This document shows, one piece after another, positions 54,686 through 62,998 of a stretch of DNA of 64,000 bases. The stretch lies in assembly GCA_963722175.1 (NCBI GenBank), contig CAVRKA010000004.1, positions 1,178,001-1,242,000 on the forward strand. The letters are read 5' to 3'. The number at the start of each line of letters is the position of its first letter. The first letter of the stretch is position 1. This DNA is from WHSW01 sp963722175. GTDB taxonomy: Bacteria; Actinomycetota; Thermoleophilia; Solirubrobacterales; 70-9. The notes under the pieces were generated by a model that saw only the letters and a list, made by a program, of their open reading frames with translations, had not been told where the DNA came from and did not search any database. Made by a program: the position numbers and the translations under genes.

Positions 54686-54722
54686 CATACAGACAGTACG
54701 TTTCTAACATACAGGCTGTATG
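54686..54722. promoter_or_regulatory. Tandem TetR operators between the SnoaL operon and tetR
   Basis: CATACAG-G-CTGTATG (54708-54722) is a perfect palindrome with a single central base. A second, imperfect copy, CATACAG-A-CAGTACG, begins at 54686, 22 bp away (two helical turns). Each copy is preceded by TAA. The perfect site ends one base before the tetR ATG, which would let the regulator block its own and the divergent promoter. Confidence 0.7.
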
Positions 54723-54723
54723 G

Positions 54724-55320
54724 ATGTCAAGCAGGACCCAGACTGAGCGCTCCGAGGCGACCCGCGCCGCCCTGATCGAGGCGGCACGCGCGCTGTTCGC
54801 CGAGCGCGGCTACGCCGGCGTCGGTACGGAGGAGATCGTCCGCGCCGCCGGCGTCACGCGCGGCGCGCTCTACCACCACTTCGACGGCAAGCGCGACCTG
54901 CTGCGCGCCGTCTACGAGCAGCTCGAGTCGGAGATCGCGAACGAGGTCGCCGCGGGCGCCACGCCGGGGGCCAGCGTGCTCGAGACGCTCTCTTCCGGAG
55001 CCGGGATGTTCCTCGACCACTGCCTCGAGCCCGAGGTCCAGCGGATCGTCCTCCTCGACGCCCCCGCCGTGCTCGGCTGGGAGGAGTGGCGCGAGATCGG
55101 GGCCCGCTACGGCCTCGGCCTGATCGAGGGCCTGCTGACCGCGGGGATGGAGTCGGGCGAGATCCGCCGCCAGCCGATCGAGCCGCTCTCGCACGCCCTG
55201 CTCGGGGCGCTCGACGAGATCGCGATGCTCGTCGCCCGCGCCGACGATCCCGCGACCGCGCGTGCCGACGCCGGGCAGACGATCGAGAGCCTGCTCGCCG
55301 CCGTCGCCGGGCCGCGCTAG
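54724..55320 (+). CDS. TetR-family repressor
   Basis: 198 residues. The helix-turn-helix is TRAALIEAARALFAERGYAG (about 11-30) and TEEIVRAAGVTRGALYHHFD (about 33-52). The ligand domain has LSHALLGALDEIAMLVARAD, the short TetR_C form. It is divergent from the hydrolase/SnoaL operon, its probable target. ATG 54724 lies directly after the palindrome. Confidence 0.9.
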   Translation: MSSRTQTERSEATRAALIEAARALFAERGYAGVGTEEIVRAAGVTRGALYHHFDGKRDLLRAVYEQLESEIANEVAAGATPGASVLETLSSGAGMFLDHCLEPEVQRIVLLDAPAVLGWEEWREIGARYGLGLIEGLLTAGMESGEIRRQPIEPLSHALLGALDEIAMLVARADDPATARADAGQTIESLLAAVAGPR

Positions 55321-56060
55321 GCCGAGCGCGGGACGACCAGCACCGGGCAGGCTGCCGCCTTCAGCAGCTCCGACGTCACGCTCCCGAGCAGCGCGTGGCG
55401 GACCGGCCCGTAGCCCCGCGAGCCGACGACCAGCAGGTCGAGCTCGCGCGAGCGCTCGACCAGCTCCTTCGCCGCGTCGTCGGGGTCGGCGGGCCCCGGG
55501 CCTCCGTCGCCGGTGACCGTGATCATCTCCGGCGTCGCCCCGAGCTGGTCGGCGAGCGCGGCGGCCACCGTCCGCGCGTGGCTCGACTCTGTCTTACCGT
55601 CGTAGCCGACCCCGATCCTGCGGATCTCGAGCCGCTCGCGGCCGGCGAAGCCCAGCGGCGCGACCATCACCGCGCACGGCGCTCCGTGGAGGAGCCGCTC
55701 ACCGACGCTGCCCGGCAGCACCCGGCCGATCCCACCGCGGTGGGTGGAGCCGATCACGACCACGTCGGCGTCCTCGTCCTCGGCGACCTCGTGCAGGGCT
55801 CGTGGCGGAGCGACGCCGCCAACGACGCGCAGCCGGAACGGGGTCTCGCCGAGGATCTCTCGCGCCTGCGCCGAGAGGCGCTGCTCGGCCTCGGCCATCG
55901 CCCGCTCGTAGGCGTGGGCGGGGGTGGCGAGCGGATCGAGCTCGAGCGCGACGCAGAGGACGAGCTCGGCGCCCTCGATCGCGGCGAAGCCGTTCGCCAA
56001 GGCAAGCGCGTCGCGGCCGCCGGCGCGTCCGTCATAACCGACCAGGATCAAGCGATACAT
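55317..56060 (-). CDS. Tandem universal stress protein
   Basis: 247 residues, two UspA folds. The first (1 to about 145) has LVGYDGRAGGRDALALA and the ATP motif GSTHRGGIGRVLPGSVGERL (G-x2-G-x9-G-S); the second (about 150-247) has VGYDGKTESSHARTVAAALA and GSRGYGPVRHALLGSVTSEL. Both nucleotide motifs are kept. It ends four bases inside the convergent tetR 3' end. A TAGGCT box is nine bases before the start. Confidence 0.88.
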   Translation of the reverse strand: MYRLILVGYDGRAGGRDALALANGFAAIEGAELVLCVALELDPLATPAHAYERAMAEAEQRLSAQAREILGETPFRLRVVGGVAPPRALHEVAEDEDADVVVIGSTHRGGIGRVLPGSVGERLLHGAPCAVMVAPLGFAGRERLEIRRIGVGYDGKTESSHARTVAAALADQLGATPEMITVTGDGGPGPADPDDAAKELVERSRELDLLVVGSRGYGPVRHALLGSVTSELLKAAACPVLVVPRSA

Positions 56061-56083
56061 GGAAGCGGCAGCCTACGCGCCGC

Positions 56084-56089
56084 TAGAAT
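56084..56089 (+). promoter_or_regulatory. -10 box TAGAAT, leaderless start for rpmE
   Basis: TAGAAT, eight bases before ATG 56098; no ribosome site is visible for this ribosomal protein gene. Confidence 0.55.
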
Positions 56090-56097
56090 CGATCGCG

Positions 56098-56307
56098 ATG
56101 AAGACGGGGATCCATCCGGAGTACGCGCTCTCGCACGTGCGCTGCTCATGCGGGAACGAGTTCTACACGCGCTCTACCAATCCTGAGATGCACGTCGAGA
56201 TCTGCTCGGCCTGCCATCCGTTCTACACCGGCAAGCAGAAGCTGGTCGATACGGGCGGCCGTGTCGAGCGCTTCCGGCGCCGGGCGGCGCGCAGCAAGCG
56301 CGACTGA
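56098..56307 (+). CDS. rpmE: Ribosomal protein bL31, zinc form
   Basis: 69 residues: MKTGIHPEYALSHVRCSCGN, then FYTRSTNPEMHVEICSACHP and FYTGKQKLVDTGGRVERFRR. The cysteines C16, C18, C36 and C39 form the zinc site, so this is the C+ form. The short basic tail is normal for this group. It starts the run rpmE - DUF1385 - (FAD enzyme) - prfA. Confidence 0.95.
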   Translation: MKTGIHPEYALSHVRCSCGNEFYTRSTNPEMHVEICSACHPFYTGKQKLVDTGGRVERFRRRAARSKRD

Positions 56308-56320
56308 CCGGCGTCCGTCG

Positions 56321-57340
56321 ATGAGCGCCGACGGGACCCCGAGCATCGAAACCACCCGCATGCCGGACGGCAAGCCGGTGGCGTCGAAGGACGCTCCGGT
56401 CGGGGGTCAGGCGGTGCTCGAGGGGGTGATGATGCGCGGCGTCTCGACCTGGGCCGTCGCGGTGCGCACGCCCGCCATCGAGGGCGACAACGGCGCCGAG
56501 CCGGCCCTCGGCGAGATCGAGGTCACCTCCGAGCCGCTGGTCTCGTGGGCGAAGCGCCACCGCATCCTCCGCCTGCCGGTGATCCGCGGCGTCGTCGCGC
56601 TCGGCGAGTCGCTGAAGATCGGCTTCCGGGCCCTGGCGATCTCCGCCAACGCGCAGCTGGTCGGCGAGGACGGCGAGGAGCCGGAGGAGATCGGGGGCTT
56701 CACCTGGGGGCTGACGATCGTGCTCTCGCTGGTGCTCGCGATCGGCCTCTTCTTCGTCGTCCCGGTCAGTGCCACCAGCCTGATCAAGGATCAGCTCGGT
56801 TCGGCGTGGCTCTTCTGGCTCGTCGAAGGGATCCTGCGGACGGCGATCTTCATCGGCTACATCTGGGCGATCAGCCGCCTGCCCGACCTGCGGCGGGTCT
56901 TCGAGTACCACGGCGCCGAGCACAAGACGATCTCCTGCTTCGAGGCCGGCGACCGGCTCGTCCCCGAGCGGGCCGAGATCTACTCCCGGCTCCACCCGCG
57001 TTGCGGGACCAGCTTCCTGCTGATCGTGATGGTGCTGGCGATCTTCGTCTTCGCGCCGATCGGGCTGCCGGAGTGGTACTGGCTGGTGCTCTCGCGGATC
57101 CTCGGCATCCCGCTGATCGCCGGGCTCTCCTACGAGGTCATCAAGTGGGCGGGCAAGAACCGCCGCAAGCGCTGGGTGCGGGCGGTGATGTGGCCCGGGT
57201 TGATGCTCCAGAACCTGACCACCCGCGAGCCGGACCGTGATCAGCTCGCGGTCGCGATCGCGTCCCTCGAGGCGGTGCTCGCCGTCGAGAACCCGGCCGA
57301 GATGGCCAAGGACCCGGACCACATCGAGATCGTCGCCTAG
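56321..57340 (+). CDS. DUF1385 membrane protein
   Basis: 339 residues. VGGQAVLEGVMMRGVSTWAV (about 27-46) is the diagnostic DUF1385 segment; the core holds FEYHGAEHKTISCFEAGDRL and HPRCGTSFLLIVMVLAI. About four helices (for example TWGLTIVLSLVLAIGLFFVV) place it in the membrane. It is a YqhQ-like protein of unknown function, conserved beside prfA in many Gram-positives. It begins 13 bases after rpmE. Confidence 0.88.
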   Translation: MSADGTPSIETTRMPDGKPVASKDAPVGGQAVLEGVMMRGVSTWAVAVRTPAIEGDNGAEPALGEIEVTSEPLVSWAKRHRILRLPVIRGVVALGESLKIGFRALAISANAQLVGEDGEEPEEIGGFTWGLTIVLSLVLAIGLFFVVPVSATSLIKDQLGSAWLFWLVEGILRTAIFIGYIWAISRLPDLRRVFEYHGAEHKTISCFEAGDRLVPERAEIYSRLHPRCGTSFLLIVMVLAIFVFAPIGLPEWYWLVLSRILGIPLIAGLSYEVIKWAGKNRRKRWVRAVMWPGLMLQNLTTREPDRDQLAVAIASLEAVLAVENPAEMAKDPDHIEIVA

Positions 57341-57392
57341 GAACCGCGACGCGGCTCTCGCGGGTCGGGGTATCTTCCCGGTTGGAGGGTTG

Positions 57393-59174
57393 ATGGGTGT
57401 TGACGAGCGGCGCGGACTCTCGCGCCGGGAGCTCTTGGAACGTGCTGCGATCGGTGGCCTCGCCGTGGCGGCCGCCGGTCCCGCGTTGCCGTCTTGGGCG
57501 CGGGCCCGGAAGGCGCGCAGGAAGGTCGCCGTGCTCGGCGGCGGCGTGTCGGGGCTGACCGTCGCCCACGAGCTCGCCGAACGCGGTTTCCAGGTCGACG
57601 TCTACGAGCGCAACGAGCTCGGCGGCAAGGCCCGCAGCATCCGGGTCGCCGGTACCGCCGCGGGTGGCAGGCGCCCGCTTCCGGGCGAGCACGGCTTCCG
57701 CTTCTTCCCGGGCTTCTACCACCACGTCCCCGACACGATGCGGCGAATCCCGTACGAGAGCAACGAGAACGGCGTCTGGGACAACCTCGTCGACACGACC
57801 GAGGGGATCACCGAACGCACGGACGGGCGACCGGACGCCCAGCTGTTCGGCATCGTCCCGGACCCCGGGACCGCCCTCACCGTGGACGGCCTGCGGGCGA
57901 TGATCACCGAGGAGCTCCTCGAGCAGCGCGGCCTGCCGCCGCACGAGGTCGCTTACTTCGCTGAGCGGCTGCTGGTCTTCCTCACCTCCTGCGACGAGCG
58001 CCGCTACGGCCAGTGGGAGCACGTGAGCTGGTGGGACTTCGTGGGCGCCGAGTCGCGGTCGGAGGAGTACAAGAACGTCGTCGCGCGCGGCCTGACGCGG
58101 ACCGTCGTCGCCGCCAAGGAGCAGGTCGCCAGCACGCGGACGATCGGCAATATGGGCGAGGCCATCGTGATGAACGCGATGGGCCGGGGCAACGACGGCG
58201 CGGTCGACCGCGTGCTCGACGCCCCCACGAACGAGGCTTGGATCGACCCGTGGGTGAAGCTGCTGCGCAAGCTCGGAGTGCGTTTCCACGCCGGGCAGCT
58301 CGTGGACGGGCTCGAGCTGCGGGGCGGGCGCGTGGTCGGCGCGCGCGTCCGTGACACGCGGGGGCGGCGACGTGAGATCGACGCGGACTGGTTCGTCTCG
58401 GCGATGCCGGCCGAGCGCGCCCGCAAGCTCTGGTCCCGCGACGTGCTGAGGGCCGACCCGTCGCTCGAGTCGATGAACGAGCTCTTCGTGGACTGGATGA
58501 GCGGGATCCAGTTCTACCTGCGCCGCAAGGTCGACATCACCCACGGGCACATCACCTTCGCCGACGCCCCGTGGGCGCTCACGGCGCTGACCCAAGGACA
58601 GTTCTGGGGCGAGCGCGACTTCGCTCGCGACTACGGCGACGGCTCGGTCGTCGACTGCCTATCGGTGGACATCTCCGACTGGGACTCCCCGGGAATCCTC
58701 TACGGCAAGCCCGCCAAGCTGTGCACCCGGCAGCAGGTCAAGCGCGAGGTCTGGGCCCAGATCACCGCGCACACCAACGACGAGGGCGAGGAGGTGCTGC
58801 CGGACGACATCGTCCACTCGTGGCACCTCGACCCGGCGATCCAGTGGTCGGCGGCCCACGGCGCCAACCGCAACGCCGAGCGGCTGCTCGTCAACACGGT
58901 CGGCTCGTGGGAGCGGCGGCCCCAGGCGAGCACCGCGATCCCGAACCTGTTCCTCGCCGGCGACTACGTGCAGACCGACGTCGACCTGGCGACGATGGAG
59001 GGCGCGAACGAGGCCGGCCGCGAGGCGGTGAATCGCCTGCTCGACGCGGCGGGCTCGGGCGCCGCCCCGGCAGCCAAGTACACGCTCTACGACCCGCCGG
59101 AGATGGAGGGCGCCAAGCGGGCCGACGCCGAGCTGTACGCGGCCGGCCGCCCGAACCTGCTCGACGTCGGCTGA
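57393..59174 (+). CDS. Tat-exported FAD-dependent amine oxidase-like protein
   Basis: 593 residues. The start has a twin-Arg signal LSRRELLERAAIGGLAVAAA (about 9-28). The FAD motif is VAVLGGGVSGLTVAHELAER (about 45-64), then VYERNELGGKARS and GEHGFRFFPGFYHHVPDTM, the pattern of hydroxysqualene-dehydroxylase and phytoene-desaturase relatives. NLFLAGDYVQTDVDLATMEG is the second FAD contact. GGAGGG upstream and a TATCTT box 16 bases before ATG 57393 support the start. The substrate (carotenoid, squalene or amine) is unclear. Confidence 0.82.
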   Translation: MGVDERRGLSRRELLERAAIGGLAVAAAGPALPSWARARKARRKVAVLGGGVSGLTVAHELAERGFQVDVYERNELGGKARSIRVAGTAAGGRRPLPGEHGFRFFPGFYHHVPDTMRRIPYESNENGVWDNLVDTTEGITERTDGRPDAQLFGIVPDPGTALTVDGLRAMITEELLEQRGLPPHEVAYFAERLLVFLTSCDERRYGQWEHVSWWDFVGAESRSEEYKNVVARGLTRTVVAAKEQVASTRTIGNMGEAIVMNAMGRGNDGAVDRVLDAPTNEAWIDPWVKLLRKLGVRFHAGQLVDGLELRGGRVVGARVRDTRGRRREIDADWFVSAMPAERARKLWSRDVLRADPSLESMNELFVDWMSGIQFYLRRKVDITHGHITFADAPWALTALTQGQFWGERDFARDYGDGSVVDCLSVDISDWDSPGILYGKPAKLCTRQQVKREVWAQITAHTNDEGEEVLPDDIVHSWHLDPAIQWSAAHGANRNAERLLVNTVGSWERRPQASTAIPNLFLAGDYVQTDVDLATMEGANEAGREAVNRLLDAAGSGAAPAAKYTLYDPPEMEGAKRADAELYAAGRPNLLDVG

Positions 59175-59521
59175 GCGCCTAGCGTCCCCGACTGCGGCGA
59201 TAACGGCGGTACCGCTTGCCGTACCAGCGGCCGTGCATGAGGGCCGACCGTCGGTCGCGGGTTCGCGAGTCCAGCGGCGTCGAACTCGGGCTCGTCGAAG
59301 AGTGGCACGACCATCGCCACGGCCCGCCGATGCTTGCTGAGCACGACCAGCTCCCCCTTCCGAACGGCGTCGACGACGCGAGCCGGGCTGCGGGTGAGGG
59401 CGGTCATCGTCACCTCGCGCACCGGCGTCTCCGCCAGATTGCGCTCCGTCAGGGCTGCGTTGCGCATCGCCACGGCAGCACGGTTGCGCTGTAGCAGTGC
59501 CCTTCGTCGTTTCGAGTCCAT
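59087..59521 (-). CDS. Phd/YefM-like antitoxin, orphan; C-terminal frame uncertain
   Basis: Up to 144 residues from ATG 59521. The Phd-like part is ETPVREVTMTALTRSPARVV (about 31-50) then VRKGELVVLSKHRRAVAMVV, as in DNA-binding antitoxins. No toxin gene is adjacent. In the annotated frame the end overlaps the FAD gene by 88 bases and is low-complexity. In the neighbouring frame the DNA reads MHGRWYGKRYRRYRRSRGR and stops at 59179-59181, just clear of the FAD gene, so a one-base shift near 59245-59270 is possible. The upstream 22-bp palindrome may be its operator. Confidence 0.55.
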   Translation of the reverse strand: MDSKRRRALLQRNRAAVAMRNAALTERNLAETPVREVTMTALTRSPARVVDAVRKGELVVLSKHRRAVAMVVPLFDEPEFDAAGLANPRPTVGPHARPLVRQAVPPLSPQSGTLGAQPTSSRFGRPAAYSSASARLAPSISGGS

Positions 59522-59561
59522 CGTTCTCGCCGCGTACAGGGTGTAGGTCCTCAACGAGGTA

Positions 59562-59583
59562 CCCGGAAATTCGAATTTCCGGG
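59562..59583. promoter_or_regulatory. Perfect 22-bp palindrome in the 201-base gap before prfA
   Basis: The half-site CCCGGAAATTC is followed directly by its exact reverse complement, giving a 22-bp perfect palindrome with an AT-rich core in a roughly 70% GC genome. It lies 40 bases upstream of the antitoxin start on the minus strand and 140 bases before prfA. Antitoxins usually bind such sites in their own promoter. The remainder of the gap shows only the prfA -10 box. Confidence 0.6.
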
Positions 59584-59709
59584 GCGCGTTGCCGGGACAT
59601 ACCCCCAGGTCCGCGCGACCGGACGGTCGCGGGTCGAATGTCGCGTGTGGCCCCTCTGCGTGCCGCGTCGGTGATGGCTTTCGCGCGGGAAACGGTCGGC
59701 GGGCGGCGG

Positions 59710-59715
59710 TAGCCT
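59710..59715 (+). promoter_or_regulatory. -10 box TAGCCT, leaderless start for prfA
   Basis: TAGCCT, seven bases before GTG 59723. It is identical in sequence and spacing to the box before the mutase gene at 45810. Confidence 0.55.
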
Positions 59716-59722
59716 CAGCGGC

Positions 59723-60796
59723 GTGATCGAGAAGCTGGTCGAACAGGTCGAGGGGCGGTTTGGGGAGCTCCAGCGCCAGATGTCCGATCCCGAGGTGATC
59801 GGCGATCGGGAGCGCTATGCCGCGGTCGGGCGCGAGTACCGCGAGCTCGAGGCCGCGCACGGGCTCGCCGCCGAGTGGCGGCGGCTGCGCGGCGACCTCG
59901 AGGGCGCCGAGGAGATGCTGGCCGAGGACGGCGACGACGCCGAGCTGCGCGAGCTGGTTGCCGGTGCGCCGGCCCGGCTGCGAGTGCTCGAGGATGAGCT
60001 GCGGCTGGCAATGGTCGAGCGCGACCCCAACGACGACAAGAACGTGATCATCGAGATCCGCGCCGGGACCGGCGGCGACGAGGCGGCGCTGTTCGCGGGG
60101 GACCTGTTCAAGATGCTGACCCGCTACGCGGAGGAACGGGGCTTCCAGCCGGAGGTGCTCTCGCAGTCGCCCGCCGAGGTCGGCGGCTTCAAGGAGGTCA
60201 CCTTCGAGATCCGCGGGGACGCCGCCTACTCCGTGTTCAAGTTCGAGGGAGGCACGCACCGGGTCCAGCGGGTGCCGAAGACCGAGTCGCAGGGACGGAT
60301 CCACACCTCGACCGCGACGGTCGCGGTACTGCCCGAGGCGGAGGAGGTCGACGTCGAGATCGACCCGAACGACCTCACCGTCGACGTCTACCGCTCTTCC
60401 GGCCCGGGCGGCCAGTCGGTGAACACGACCGATTCCGCCGTGCGCATCACGCATGCGCCGACCGGGATCGTCGTCTCGATGCAGGACGAGAAGTCGCAGC
60501 TGCAGAACCGCGACAAGGCGATGAAGGTGCTCCGCGCGCGCATCTACGAGCGCGCGCTGGAGGAGCAGCAGGCTGAGATCGCCGCCGAACGCCGTTTGCA
60601 GGTCGGAAGCGGCGAGCGCTCGGAGAAGATCCGCACCTACAACTATCCACAGGGCCGGGTCACCGACCACCGCATCAAGCTCACGGCCCACAACCTCGAC
60701 GAGATCCTCGGTGGCGATCTGAGCGAGTTCACCTCGGCCCTCGGTGCGGAGGAGAAACGGGCGCGGCTCGAGGCGCAGACCGCCGAGGCGGGCTGA
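59723..60796 (+). CDS. prfA: Peptide chain release factor 1
   Basis: 357 residues. The codon-recognition loop is HRVQRVPKTESQGRIHTSTA (tripeptide PKT), specific for UAG/UAA. The catalytic loop GGQ is in YRSSGPGGQSVNTTDSAVRI (about 223-242), which is methylated by PrmC in other bacteria, and the prmC gene is two genes downstream. Starts at GTG with no ribosome site. Confidence 0.96.
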   Translation: MIEKLVEQVEGRFGELQRQMSDPEVIGDRERYAAVGREYRELEAAHGLAAEWRRLRGDLEGAEEMLAEDGDDAELRELVAGAPARLRVLEDELRLAMVERDPNDDKNVIIEIRAGTGGDEAALFAGDLFKMLTRYAEERGFQPEVLSQSPAEVGGFKEVTFEIRGDAAYSVFKFEGGTHRVQRVPKTESQGRIHTSTATVAVLPEAEEVDVEIDPNDLTVDVYRSSGPGGQSVNTTDSAVRITHAPTGIVVSMQDEKSQLQNRDKAMKVLRARIYERALEEQQAEIAAERRLQVGSGERSEKIRTYNYPQGRVTDHRIKLTAHNLDEILGGDLSEFTSALGAEEKRARLEAQTAEAG

Positions 60797-60805
60797 GCTC
60801 GGTCG

Positions 60806-61210
60806 ATGTCGGCGGCTGACGCGGAGATCCTGCGTGAGATGTACGACGCGTTCAACCGCGGGGCGTACGAGGAATCGACCGCGATGCTCCATCCCGACGC
60901 GATCCTGCATCAGTGGGGCGAGGTCCCCGACAGCGATACATATGCCGGCCGCGACGAGTTCGTGCGCGGGCTGAGCCGCTGGCTCGCCGGCTTCGAACCA
61001 GGTTTCCAGTACGGCGTCGAGCAGATCACCGACGCCGGCCACCGCGTCGTCGCACAGATCGTCCTGCGCGGCCGGGGGCGCGGCAGCGGGCTCGACCTCG
61101 AGCAGACGGTCTTCCAGACCTGGACGGTGCGCGACGGCAAGGCGTACGAATGCTGGGTTTTCACGACCGAGGAGCAGGCGTGGGAGGCGGTCCGGGCGGC
61201 GGCGGAGTGA
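60806..61210 (+). CDS. SnoaL-like (NTF2-fold) protein between prfA and prmC
   Basis: 134 residues. ILREMYDAFNRGAYEESTAM (about 8-27) and LDLEQTVFQTWTVRDGKAYE (about 93-112) show the fold. It starts nine bases after prfA and overlaps the prmC start in a GTGA. A protein of this kind between prfA and prmC is not standard, and its role is unknown. Confidence 0.8.
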   Translation: MSAADAEILREMYDAFNRGAYEESTAMLHPDAILHQWGEVPDSDTYAGRDEFVRGLSRWLAGFEPGFQYGVEQITDAGHRVVAQIVLRGRGRGSGLDLEQTVFQTWTVRDGKAYECWVFTTEEQAWEAVRAAAE

Positions 61211-62037
61211 ACGAGGCCGGAACGGTCGCCGAGGCACTGGCGGCGGCGACCGACGCCCTCGGGGCCGCCGGCGTCGGAACGCCCGGGCTCGACGCCGGAT
61301 TGCTGCTCAGCGCGGCGACGGGCGTCGACTCGGCCCGGCTGATCGCGGCCCCCGAGACCGGCGTCGACGCCGCCGCCGGGCGGCGGTTCGGCGCCATGGT
61401 CCGGCGACGGGTGCGCCGCGAGCCGGTCGCCTACATCCTCGGCACGAAGGGCTTCCGGCGCATCGAGCTGGAGGTCGACCCGCGCGTGCTGATCCCGCGG
61501 CCCGAGACCGAGCTGCTGGTCGAGCTGGCGCTCGAGGTCGAGCCCGGCACGGTGCTCGACGTCGGTACGGGCTCCGGCGCGATCGCGCTCGCGGTCGCCG
61601 ACGAGCTCTCCGCGGCGGAGGTCACCGCGACCGACACCTCGCTCGACGCGCTCGCCGTCGCGAAGTCGAACCGCGACCGGCTCGGGTTGACCGAGCGGGT
61701 GCGGCTCGCCCACGGCTCGCTCGAGCCGGGTCCGTTCGACCTCGTGCTCGCCAACCTGCCCTACGTCAGCGAGCGTGAGTGGGAGGGCCTGGAGCCCGAG
61801 CTGCGCGAGTACGAGCCCCGTGAGGCGCTGGTCTCCGGGCCCAGCGGGCTCGAGGCGTTCGACGCGGTGCTCCGGGAGCTCGACCTGCTGGTCGAGCCGC
61901 CGCGAGCGATCGGGCTGGAGGTCGGGGCCGGCCAGGCGGGGACGGTCGCCGGGCTGCTGCGCCGGGCCGGGTACGAGCGGGTCGAGATCCGTCCCGACCT
62001 CGCGGGGATCGAGCGGCTGGTGGCCGGGTGGCGCTGA
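61207..62037 (+). CDS. prmC: Release factor glutamine methyltransferase PrmC
   Basis: 276 residues. N-terminal helical domain (1 to about 70), the conserved REPVAYILGTKGFRRIELEV (about 76-95), LIPRPETELLVELAL, SAM motif VLDVGTGSGAIALAVA (about 117-132) and the substrate-binding motif LVLANLPYVSERE (about 179-191). The usual N-P-P-Y is N-L-P-Y here. It methylates the GGQ glutamine of release factors. Start GTG 61207 overlaps the upstream TGA. Confidence 0.92.
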   Translation: MNEAGTVAEALAAATDALGAAGVGTPGLDAGLLLSAATGVDSARLIAAPETGVDAAAGRRFGAMVRRRVRREPVAYILGTKGFRRIELEVDPRVLIPRPETELLVELALEVEPGTVLDVGTGSGAIALAVADELSAAEVTATDTSLDALAVAKSNRDRLGLTERVRLAHGSLEPGPFDLVLANLPYVSEREWEGLEPELREYEPREALVSGPSGLEAFDAVLRELDLLVEPPRAIGLEVGAGQAGTVAGLLRRAGYERVEIRPDLAGIERLVAGWR

Positions 62038-62621
62038 GCTCTGAGTTCGACGCCTGCATCCTCGCGGGGGGCGTCGCCGTCTTTCCCGCCGACGGCCTCT
62101 ACGGACTGGCCTGCGATCCGACCCGTGCGGATGCGATCCAGCGCATCCACGAGATCAAGGGCCGCGACGACGGCAAGCCGGCGGCGGTCATGTACTTCAG
62201 CCCGCTGGCGATGCGGGAGCTGGTCGCGGCGCTCGGGCCGCGGACCCGTGACGCACTCGGCGCCCTGCTGCCCGGGCCGGTGACGCTGGTCGTTGCGAAC
62301 CCCGAGCACCGCTATCCGCTCGCCTGCCGCGAGGACCCGGAGCGGCTGGGGGTGCGGCTGATCGAAGGGCAGCTGGCCGGGGCGGCCTGCGCCGTCTTCC
62401 AGACCTCGGCCAACCGCTCCGGCCGGCCCGCGCCGTCGCGCTTCGCCGAGATCGATCCGTCGATCGTCGCCGCGGCCGACCTGGCGATCGACGGCGGCGA
62501 GCTCACCGGGCTCCCGTCGACCGTCGTCGACATCACCGCGATCGAGCAGGGCGGCGAGCCGGTGATCCTGCGCGAGGGCGCGCTCAGCCGAGCCGAGCTC
62601 GAGCGCGCTCTACGTCGGTGA
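62028..62621 (+). CDS. tsaC: Threonylcarbamoyl-AMP synthase (Sua5/YrdC/YciO)
   Basis: 197 residues. GGVAVFPADGLYGLACDPTR (about 14-33), IHEIKGRDDGKPAAVM (K-x-R-x5-K) and LLPGPVTLVVAN (about 83-94) are the YrdC core, with QTSANRSGRPAPSRFAEID as the S-x-N segment. It makes the t6A37 precursor for tRNA. It overlaps the prmC end by ten bases. No C-terminal Sua5 domain is present, so it is the short form. Confidence 0.9.
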   Translation: MALSSEFDACILAGGVAVFPADGLYGLACDPTRADAIQRIHEIKGRDDGKPAAVMYFSPLAMRELVAALGPRTRDALGALLPGPVTLVVANPEHRYPLACREDPERLGVRLIEGQLAGAACAVFQTSANRSGRPAPSRFAEIDPSIVAAADLAIDGGELTGLPSTVVDITAIEQGGEPVILREGALSRAELERALRR

Positions 62622-62976
62622 AGAACTCGAGCCGCAGCAGCTTGCCGTCGCCGACCGTCGCCATCGCCACGGCGGGCTGGGTCGCCTCGATCCCGCTCGC
62701 CTGACCGCGGGCGCGGATCACGAACTCGACGATCACTCTGCCATCGCCGACGTCCTCGAAGGCGATCGGATCGAGGTTGACCGTGTCCATCACCTCGAGG
62801 AACGAGGTCCACCAGCGGCGCACCCCCTCGGGCCCGTGGTAGGCCTGCGGCTCGCTGGCCACCTGGGGCGTGGTGACCATCTCGAAGTCGTCGTGGACGA
62901 GGGGCAGCACCTGCTCGTAGGTATCGGACTGCAACAGGGCGAAGGCCCGCTCGATCAACTCCTTATCGCTTCCCAC
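62584..62976 (-). CDS. SnoaL-like (NTF2-fold) protein
   Basis: 130 residues from GTG 62976. ELIERAFALLQSDTYEQVLP (about 6-25), YHGPEGVRRWWTSFLEVMDT (about 45-64) and TVGDGKLLRLEFFTDVERAR at the end fit the family. It converges on sua5 with a 38-base overlap and lies divergent to glyA. The ribosome site is weak. A single-domain enzyme of unknown reaction. Confidence 0.72.
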   Translation of the reverse strand: MGSDKELIERAFALLQSDTYEQVLPLVHDDFEMVTTPQVASEPQAYHGPEGVRRWWTSFLEVMDTVNLDPIAFEDVGDGRVIVEFVIRARGQASGIEATQPAVAMATVGDGKLLRLEFFTDVERARARLG

Positions 62977-62998
62977 CGGTTCAGTATCGTCGGAGGCG

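Noticed and set aside
59497..59712. Plus-strand ORF before prfA (71 residues)
   Set aside because: It crosses the antitoxin start and the palindrome, has no ribosome site and poor codon pattern.
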